Below are positions 1 to 4,879 of a stretch of 7,168 bases of DNA, piece by piece. The position numbers and the translations under genes were made by a program. The notes beneath the pieces are model-generated. The model did no database searches, had not been told where the DNA came from, and worked only from the letters and a program-made list of their open reading frames with translations. The DNA is from Caldifarciminota bacterium (GTDB lineage Bacteria; WOR-3; Hydrothermia; UBA1063; CAJXJZ01), in assembly GCA_027073945.1 (NCBI GenBank), contig JALTEL010000383.1:1-7168 (forward strand). Direction: 5' to 3'. Positions within the stretch are counted from its first letter, which is position 1. Each line of letters starts with the position of its first letter.

Positions 1-798
1 TCAATACAGTTCCCCTATGAACAGGGAGCAAAATTTGATATTGCATACGTGCCGAGACAGGCTAATGTATCTCTTCTGGCAAAATGGGCTGGTACAACGC
101 AAAAAGAATTCAGAAGGCTTAACCCTTCTTTTATAAGATGGGCCACACCTCCCGGGCTCAAGCACTTTAAGGTGAGAATTCCAAAAGGCAGAACCTCTGT
201 ATTTTATGCAAAAATGAAGGCTACTCCAAAAAGCAAATGGAACAGATCACTTGCCCACAGAATGAGAAGGGGTGAGAACTTATGGTATATTGCCAGAAGA
301 TATGGCGTTAGTGTAAGAAGTATTATGTATGCCAATAACATCAGAAATCCAAGGAGAATTCGGCCCGGAAAAATCATCATCATTCCATATCCGGGAACAG
401 TGGCATACCGTAAAAGCAAACGGAAGGAACGGGCTGCAAGAAAAAGGGCAAGATATAAAGGTAAAAAGACTTATATCGTCAATGAAGGAGAAACATTGTG
501 GAGCATATCCCGCAAGTTCGGGGTAAGCGTAAGAGCATTAAAAAAATTAAATAAAAAAAGGACTTCCAGGATTAAACCCGGAGAGGAACTTGCAATTCCC
601 TCCGTAAAAAGGACAAAAAAACAACATAGAATTAAAAAAAGTGGGAAATTTATAGTACACAGGGTGAAAAAAGGGGAAACCCTCTGGGATATATCCCGTA
701 AGTTCGGTATATCTGTCAGTAGAATTAAGCATTTCAACAACAAAAAGAGCAATATACTGCATGCAGGAGAGGAAATAGCCATTCCAAAAGAAAGCTGA
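1..798 (+). CDS. MltD-like lytic transglycosylase, C-terminal part with three LysM domains (5' truncated)
   Basis: The frame is open from base 1, so the gene begins upstream and 265 codons are visible. A GTG at 49 is not the start, because residues before it (FDIAYVP, 12-18) already fit the family. In MltD-type murein transglycosylases the catalytic domain is followed by a segment of the form FD-x3-VP ... AG ... LNP ... RWATPP, and this is seen at residues 12-51 with LNP and RWATPP intact. Three LysM domains follow at about 85-129, 156-200 and 217-262, each with the GE-x-LW core and a PG-x4-IP end. LysM domains bind the glycan strands of peptidoglycan, so the protein probably works in the periplasm or at the outer membrane, cleaving murein. 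The catalytic Glu is off-window. The linkers are very basic: 13 of 20 residues at 137-156 are Lys or Arg. It is the first visible gene of a rightward operon, with nth starting 5 bp after its stop. A LysM protein without an enzyme domain is possible but less likely. Confidence 0.85.
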   Translation, partial: SIQFPYEQGAKFDIAYVPRQANVSLLAKWAGTTQKEFRRLNPSFIRWATPPGLKHFKVRIPKGRTSVFYAKMKATPKSKWNRSLAHRMRRGENLWYIARRYGVSVRSIMYANNIRNPRRIRPGKIIIIPYPGTVAYRKSKRKERAARKRARYKGKKTYIVNEGETLWSISRKFGVSVRALKKLNKKRTSRIKPGEELAIPSVKRTKKQHRIKKSGKFIVHRVKKGETLWDISRKFGISVSRIKHFNNKKSNILHAGEEIAIPKES

Positions 799-803
799 TT
801 TTT

Positions 804-1451
804 ATGGAAAAATCAAAACTCGTTCATATACTCGAAATATTAAAATCGCAGTACAAGAACTGGAATGCACCTGTTGTCACAATGATAACAAATACCACAC
901 ATGACCCATTCAAGATATTAATATCAACCCTGTTGAGTTTGAGAACAAAAGATGCGACAACGAAAAAGGCTTCCCTGCAGTTATTCGAGCGAGCGAGCAC
1001 TCCTGAGGAAATCCTGAAGCTCAGTACAGAGCAGATAGAAAAATTAATCTATCCCGTAGGATTTTATCACAGAAAAGCCAGACAAATGATAGAGATAAGC
1101 AGGATGATACTGAAGAAATATCATGGCAGGGTGCCTGATGAACTTGATGAGCTCTTAAAGCTTCCCGGGGTCGGTAGAAAAACTGCAAATCTCGTCATAA
1201 CACTTGGTTTCAACAAACCCGGCATATGCGTTGACACGCATGTACACAGAATTTCCAACAGAATGGGCATAGTTAAGACAAAAACACCGTTTGAAACTGA
1301 AATGCGATTGAGAGAAATTCTGCCTGTAAAATGGTGGATAATATACAATGATATGCTCGTCTCCCTGGGCCAAACCATATGCCGGCCAAGGAATCCTATG
1401 TGTAATATATGCCCCGTATCTTTGTATTGCGAGAAGGTGGGTGTGGTGTGA
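804..1451 (+). CDS. nth: Endonuclease III, DNA N-glycosylase/AP lyase
   Basis: This base-excision repair enzyme removes oxidised pyrimidines from DNA and cuts the backbone at the abasic site. The 215 residues match the usual length (E. coli Nth is 211). The helix-hairpin-helix is [12 protein letters not shown] at 120-131. It contains Lys126, the expected Schiff-base nucleophile, and Asp144 in VDTH is the expected catalytic acid. The C-terminal [4Fe-4S] cluster ligands are complete: Cys193, Cys200, Cys203 and Cys209, with the standard 6-2-5 spacing. The segment LLSLRTKD (43-50) replaces the E. coli LLSAQATD and looks more like archaeal or thermophile homologues. The ATG at 804 lies 5 bp after the upstream stop. 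No strong ribosome site precedes it, so translation is probably coupled to the upstream gene. The GTG of the next gene overlaps its stop by 4 bp. All key residues are present, so it should be active. Confidence 0.96.
   Translation: MEKSKLVHILEILKSQYKNWNAPVVTMITNTTHDPFKILISTLLSLRTKDATTKKASLQLFERASTPEEILKLSTEQIEKLIYPVGFYHRKARQMIEISRMILKKYHGRVPDELDELLKLPGVGRKTANLVITLGFNKPGICVDTHVHRISNRMGIVKTKTPFETEMRLREILPVKWWIIYNDMLVSLGQTICRPRNPMCNICPVSLYCEKVGVV
1434..1440 (+). promoter_or_regulatory. Ribosome binding site for the GTG start at 1448
   Basis: AAGGTGG lies 7 bases before GTG 1448, inside the 3' end of nth. It favours this GTG over the in-frame ATG at 1409, which would place 13 polar residues in front of the signal peptide and has no such site. 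Confidence 0.6.
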
Positions 1452-1867
1452 AAAAATACATTGTGCCCTTTGCTGTAATAGGGCTTTTAATAGGAATTAC
1501 CTGCAAAAACACTTCAAAACTATCCTATCCGGAGGTCAGTCTTGCCTTTCACCAGGGCTTCAACTTTGCACATGGCACAAAATCTTATAATTTTCTGGAT
1601 ACGGATATAATGTACGGATTTGGCAGCAGTGATACCGCTCATTTGCTCGAGGCCCGCTCACCTATCTATGATGAAGGAGACATCCCGCTTTACGAGGCCG
1701 TGCCGCTTCCAGAAAACTGGATATCCAGCACATCCAATCCAGTAGAAGGGCATGTATATGTTTTGCAGGCATGGTCAATAGGGGATTCCACAATATGGAA
1801 CACAGGGATCAAAATAACCTATGTGGACAGCGACAGTATATGTTTTCAATACAAAAGCGGGCTCTAA
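1448..1867 (+). CDS. Small predicted lipoprotein or secreted protein of unknown function
   Basis: The protein has 139 residues if started at GTG 1448, which overlaps the nth stop in a GTGA junction typical of coupled translation. The N-terminus ([16 protein letters not shown]) is a classic signal peptide: two lysines and then a hydrophobic core, ending at Cys19. The bases before the cysteine (GIT) make a poor lipobox, so lipid attachment is likely but not certain. The mature part appears beta-rich, with the pattern FNF-x2-GTKS near 38-46, DTDIMYG at 51-57 and [11 protein letters not shown] at 100-110. A GH-x-YVL strand of this kind followed by a short beta hairpin is common in small FCB-group lipoproteins with no known function. 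There are only two cysteines, Cys19 and Cys132. It is the last gene of the operon with nth and the LysM protein. I do not recognise a named family. Its product probably sits in the envelope like that of the first gene. Confidence 0.8.
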   Translation: MKKYIVPFAVIGLLIGITCKNTSKLSYPEVSLAFHQGFNFAHGTKSYNFLDTDIMYGFGSSDTAHLLEARSPIYDEGDIPLYEAVPLPENWISSTSNPVEGHVYVLQAWSIGDSTIWNTGIKITYVDSDSICFQYKSGL

Positions 1868-1881
1868 CAGAGCCTTTTATT
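1860..1881. terminator. Rho-independent terminator between convergent operons
   Basis: GGCTCT (1860-1865) pairs with AGAGCC (1869-1874) around a 3-base loop. On the plus strand TTTTATT follows at 1875-1881. The stem contains the stop codon of the lipoprotein gene (1865-1867). On the minus strand the hairpin begins two bases past the stop of the barrel gene (1877-1879) and is followed by CGCTTTTGT. It therefore should end the rightward operon well and may end the leftward one, more weakly. Confidence 0.75.
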
Positions 1882-2728
1882 GCATAAACGATAGAGAAGC
1901 CAGATAGGAAAGCCCGACATTCTGGAATGTGGAAAATCCAAAATTAATGCGAAATTCCCTGTAGAGAAATCCGAGCCCGAACGATAACTTGGAAAGAAAG
2001 CCAGCTCTATCCGTTCTCATTCCCATTCTGAAAAAAGCCGTATTTTTGAAGGAGTACTCAGTGCCCAAACTAAGCACAGGTAGGTTGTCTGCACTTATTT
2101 CCAGCCCCACGAGAGAAACAAGGTCTGGCATTAACAACTTTGAAACTCCGAATGAGAGAGTGTACGGTATTTTACAGGAAGTATTGATAAAAGAAAGAGA
2201 TGTTCCGATATCTCTCAGGGCAACCCCATAATCTATATCCTTTAACTTTCCTCTTACACCGAATGCCGCATTATAGGAACTTGCTTCAAATGTGTCTATC
2301 TTCTCCTTAAAATAACGCAAATCCGCTCCAAGGCTAAAATTCTCTCCCAGGGCATAAGAAAAAGCAAGACCGGGATAGATGTCATTGGCTTTGAATGTAT
2401 AAGGATTCCTTGCATGCTCGTCAAGTCCGTTAAAAGAACCGTAATCCGTGTAAGAAAAGTGAACACCTACACCAAAATTCTGATAGTTGTATGCAAGCAA
2501 GAGGGAATTATCCTTGATATCAAGCGCAATGGGGAAAAAGCACACAGAAGCATTAAAAGATTTTAGTGTTGATAGCTGAGCGGGATTATAGTAAAAAGAT
2601 TCAATCTCACCGGGCAAACCGGACAAATTTCCTCCCAGAGCATATGCCCTCGCTCCTCGCGGAAGTTCCATAGTTATGCCTGCAGCACTTCCTGCATTCA
2701 AAACAAAAAGCATTATTAAACTATACAT
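1877..2728 (-). CDS. PorV/PorQ-like outer-membrane beta-barrel protein (UPF0164 type)
   Basis: The 283 residues begin with a short hydrophobic signal (MYSLIMLFVLNAGSAA), probably cut after Ala16. The mature start, with RGARAYALGG at 24-33 and YYNPAQL at 46-52, is the hallmark of the PorV/PorQ/UPF0164 family (GARA-x-ALGG ... NPA-x-L). The rest is alternating aromatic beta strands, for example FGVGVHFSYTDYGSFNG at 85-101 and FSLGADLRYFKEKID at 131-145. This fits a barrel of about 14 strands in the FadL/OmpP1 class. In T9SS, PorV is the outer-membrane shuttle that binds cargo C-terminal domains; many UPF0164 homologues have no proven role. The gene follows a putative T9SS-type cargo gene after 12 bp in the same transcript, which supports a partner role. 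The last residues (SFMQ) do not end in the usual aromatic residue of barrel proteins. The start is fixed: a stop lies four codons upstream in frame and no other start codon is available between. Confidence 0.85.
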   Translation of the reverse strand: MYSLIMLFVLNAGSAAGITMELPRGARAYALGGNLSGLPGEIESFYYNPAQLSTLKSFNASVCFFPIALDIKDNSLLLAYNYQNFGVGVHFSYTDYGSFNGLDEHARNPYTFKANDIYPGLAFSYALGENFSLGADLRYFKEKIDTFEASSYNAAFGVRGKLKDIDYGVALRDIGTSLSFINTSCKIPYTLSFGVSKLLMPDLVSLVGLEISADNLPVLSLGTEYSFKNTAFFRMGMRTDRAGFLSKLSFGLGFLYREFRINFGFSTFQNVGLSYLASLSFMQ

Positions 2729-2733
2729 CTCCG

Positions 2734-2740
2734 ACCTCCT
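2734..2740 (-). promoter_or_regulatory. Strong ribosome binding site of the barrel gene
   Basis: On the minus strand AGGAGGT follows directly on the TAA of the upstream gene (2743-2741) and lies 5 bases before the ATG at 2728. Ribosomes ending on the first gene would stand on this site, so the two genes are probably translated as a coupled pair. Confidence 0.8.
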
Positions 2741-4729
2741 TTATTTTATGACAGCTATTTTTCCCCTTCTGATTTCACCCCTGTCATTTTTAACAACATA
2801 GATGTAAATACCGCTTGCTGCATCACGCGGGTCCCATGTTATAAGCCCATCTGCATTATTTTCCTTTTCGTGAAAAACAAGTCTGTTTTTGACATCATAA
2901 ATATACACCTCTGCATTTTCCGTCAAGCCTTCAAAATACACCTTGGTGTGTCCTCTGTCAGGCCTGAATGGATTGGGAAATATCTTCAAAGAGTCCAGGT
3001 TATCCTCAGGATACGGGCCTTTGACAGTGACGTAAATGCTATCCTCATCAAAAGTGGAATCCGCGCCAACTGCCCCTATTTTTATATATCCAGCATAATC
3101 GCCCTTTATTTTTCCCTCCGGAATATACAGGGTTAATTTGATTTTAGCAGATTCCCCTATACTCAATGTTGAAGGAACTTCTTCCAAAAACAGGGTTTTT
3201 ATTGTATCCGTACCATTGGTCAAAGATTCTGGCGACATATAAATGGAATCAATCAGTGCAGTGCTCGGGCCATCCGTGGTATCCGGATTTACGGAATCAC
3301 TTGTATTAACTATCTCAAATTCCTTCGAAACATAAGCGGGACCAGCGGGAAGAGAGTCAAAGTTAATGCTGTCAGCATAGACATCAAGAGAATCTTTATA
3401 CACATCAATATCAACTTTTGATACAACCACTTCACCCCTTATAAAATATATATTGCCATTGGGGTCATAGTTCAAATCTTTCCATACCAGGAAGAAGTTT
3501 GTCCTTCCATTTACATCCGCAACTTTCAGACCTGCAGGATAGAAATTGTTTCCGAATGTTCCAGGACTATCTCCCGTGTAAGTTTCCACAGAGTCAAATA
3601 CAACAGGCAGACTGAGTCCGAATTTTCCTATAGAATCATCATAAGCGCACATATAAAGACTGTATTTTACTGGATTTGTATTGGGGTCTGCATGCCAGAC
3701 AGCTGCCATTTTACCTTCGGGCGACATGGCAATCTGAGCCCTGTAATTATCATACAGAAGGCTTGTGTCCTGAATCCAATTTAACCTGAGATTGAGAGAA
3801 TCAAATGTAGCCCCGCCATCATTTGACTCTGTAAAGAATATATCCGGGGTTCCATTGCCACCGGCTCTTCTGCAATCCTCCCATGTAATTAAAATGGCTG
3901 AATCCTGAGATGCATAGGTAATCTGCGGATTTCCTCTATAAACCTGTGATGAATCATCAAGAATGAGCTTGAAATTGTTAAATGTTACTCCTCTATCTGT
4001 TGATTTGTTAAAGGCAATCCAGGGATGTGGGTCATTATTTGTGCCTCCTGTGCCATATCTATAGGCAATAAGAACATTCCCTGAAGAATCAACAGCTATT
4101 GACGGGTCTCTGTTTACATTTCCCGGATTATTATCAACAATACCCATATCAGTAAAATTACCTTCATTGATGGAACGTGCCAATCTCACATGTAATGTAC
4201 CTGTCCTGTCGTCAACCCACAGTAAGTAAAGAAAAACAGAATCATTCTGCACTATACCGGTAATCTTGGGCTGAGGACCGTCGTTTACACCACTCGTTGT
4301 GGTATTTGTAACCGCCAATCCGGGGACAGTGTCAGCAGGAGCAAAGGTATGCCCCCCATCATCGGAATACGTATAAAAGACTTTCCAGCCCGAGAAACCT
4401 CCTCCCTGTCCCTGCCAGACAACAAACAACTTGTTTCCAAGCACAATCATTTGCGGATACTTGTCGTCCACGGGTATGTTATTACTGAGATTTACATCCG
4501 CTGAAAAGGTCTTTCCTGTGTCCGTGGACATGGAAAAATAGATTTCATATTGACTATCCTGGTCCCTATCGTCCTGCCAGGCAGTATAAACATTGAGATT
4601 GTTATCAATTACAACAGCGGGATGGTTCTGTTGGGTTTGCAGGGTGTCAGGGTCATTCACCTGAACCATTTTACCAAATCTTATGGTACCCTGTCCCCAC
4701 GGTATTGTGAGTAAAAGTAAGAGCCACAT
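2741..4729 (-). CDS. Secreted Asp-box (sialidase-like propeller) protein with Ig-like domain and T9SS/FlgD-type C-terminal domain
   Basis: The protein has 662 residues. A short signal (MWLLLLLTIPWGQG) is followed by a beta-propeller region, about 20-430. It carries four clear Asp-boxes of the form S-x-D-x-G-x-TF at 68-75, 122-129, 243-250 and 302-309 (STDTGKTF, SDDGGHTF, STDRGVTF, SNDGGATF). It also repeats a W-x-D strand motif (WQDDR 51, WVDDR 171, WEDCR 283, WKDL 416). An Ig-like domain of the choice-of-anchor type spans about 440-570. The end, 580-662, has FPNPFRP at 584-590 and then strands VYIYDVKNRLVF and GIYIYVVKN, finishing in GKIAVIK. This is the layout of a T9SS type A sorting or FlgD Ig-like domain. 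No FRIP motif or sialidase catalytic set is visible, so it is probably a surface or released structural or binding protein, not a proven enzyme. The first gene after the promoter at 4756-4784, it precedes the barrel gene by 12 bp. Confidence 0.88.
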   Translation of the reverse strand: MWLLLLLTIPWGQGTIRFGKMVQVNDPDTLQTQQNHPAVVIDNNLNVYTAWQDDRDQDSQYEIYFSMSTDTGKTFSADVNLSNNIPVDDKYPQMIVLGNKLFVVWQGQGGGFSGWKVFYTYSDDGGHTFAPADTVPGLAVTNTTTSGVNDGPQPKITGIVQNDSVFLYLLWVDDRTGTLHVRLARSINEGNFTDMGIVDNNPGNVNRDPSIAVDSSGNVLIAYRYGTGGTNNDPHPWIAFNKSTDRGVTFNNFKLILDDSSQVYRGNPQITYASQDSAILITWEDCRRAGGNGTPDIFFTESNDGGATFDSLNLRLNWIQDTSLLYDNYRAQIAMSPEGKMAAVWHADPNTNPVKYSLYMCAYDDSIGKFGLSLPVVFDSVETYTGDSPGTFGNNFYPAGLKVADVNGRTNFFLVWKDLNYDPNGNIYFIRGEVVVSKVDIDVYKDSLDVYADSINFDSLPAGPAYVSKEFEIVNTSDSVNPDTTDGPSTALIDSIYMSPESLTNGTDTIKTLFLEEVPSTLSIGESAKIKLTLYIPEGKIKGDYAGYIKIGAVGADSTFDEDSIYVTVKGPYPEDNLDSLKIFPNPFRPDRGHTKVYFEGLTENAEVYIYDVKNRLVFHEKENNADGLITWDPRDAASGIYIYVVKNDRGEIRRGKIAVIK

Positions 4730-4733
4730 ATGT

Positions 4734-4741
4734 ACCTCCTT
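4734..4741 (-). promoter_or_regulatory. Ribosome binding site of the Asp-box protein gene
   Basis: AAGGAGGT on the minus strand, 4 bases before the ATG at 4729. It fixes the start: no other start codon lies between this ATG and the in-frame stop upstream. Confidence 0.85.
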
Positions 4742-4755
4742 TTTGTATTTACCTA

Positions 4756-4784
4756 ATTATAATGTTTGTCTATCGTTCCTGCAA
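4756..4784 (-). promoter_or_regulatory. Sigma70-type promoter of the Asp-box/barrel operon
   Basis: On the minus strand the -35 box is TTGCAG (4784-4779; 3 of 6 consensus bases, including the key TTG). A 17-base spacer separates it from a perfect -10 box TATAAT (4761-4756). Transcription should begin near 4749, giving a leader of about 20 bases that holds only the ribosome site. The Bacteroidetes-type -7 box (TAnnTTTG) is not seen. Confidence 0.7.
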
Positions 4785-4818
4785 ATTTTTGAAATTTGAA
4801 TCGCTCCTTTCCTGCAAA
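4776..4818 (-). repeat. 10-bp direct repeat flanking an inverted repeat upstream of the promoter
   Basis: TTTGCAGGAA on the minus strand occurs at 4785-4776, overlapping the -35 box, and again at 4818-4809. The centres are 33 bp apart, about three helical turns. Each copy is followed by CGAT, after 5 extra bases (AGGAG) in the upstream copy. Between and overlapping them lies a perfect inverted repeat, CAAATTT-TTG-AAATTTG (plus strand, 4782-4798). This could be a regulator site or a decayed tandem duplication. The rest of the spacer, to 4879, holds nothing else I can name. Confidence 0.45.
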
Positions 4819-4879
4819 ACTCCTTTTAGCTTCAGAGATTCACCTCTATCCAAGATTCCTTTATTTGCTTCTTAAATAC

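Noticed and set aside
49..51. GTG as the true start of the LysM protein
   Set aside because: The frame is open back to base 1 and residues before the GTG already match the MltD family segment, so the gene is truncated by the window.
986..998. CGAG triplet repeat in nth
   Set aside because: Three tetranucleotide copies within a coding frame; a chance run without further sign of slippage.
1409..1447. ATG 1409 as start of the small lipoprotein gene
   Set aside because: It would overlap nth by 43 bp and bury the signal peptide; GTG 1448 has a ribosome site and begins exactly at the Lys-Lys of the signal.
1989..2231. Open frame on the plus strand inside the barrel gene, and similar antisense frames at 204-419, 471-782, 2870-3136 and 6651-6878
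   Set aside because: All lie opposite well-supported genes, lack ribosome sites or family features, and read as frame shadows.
2741..4729. Calling the Asp-box protein a sialidase
   Set aside because: Asp-boxes are structural and occur in many propellers; no FRIP motif or arginine triad can be identified.
4782..4798. AT-rich inverted repeat as the terminator of the large helical gene
   Set aside because: The stem is only A/T apart from its end pair, no run of U follows it, and it overlaps the next promoter.
4837..4852. AGAG/CTCT mini-hairpin after the large helical gene
   Set aside because: The stem is only 4 bp and no T run follows; too weak to call a terminator.
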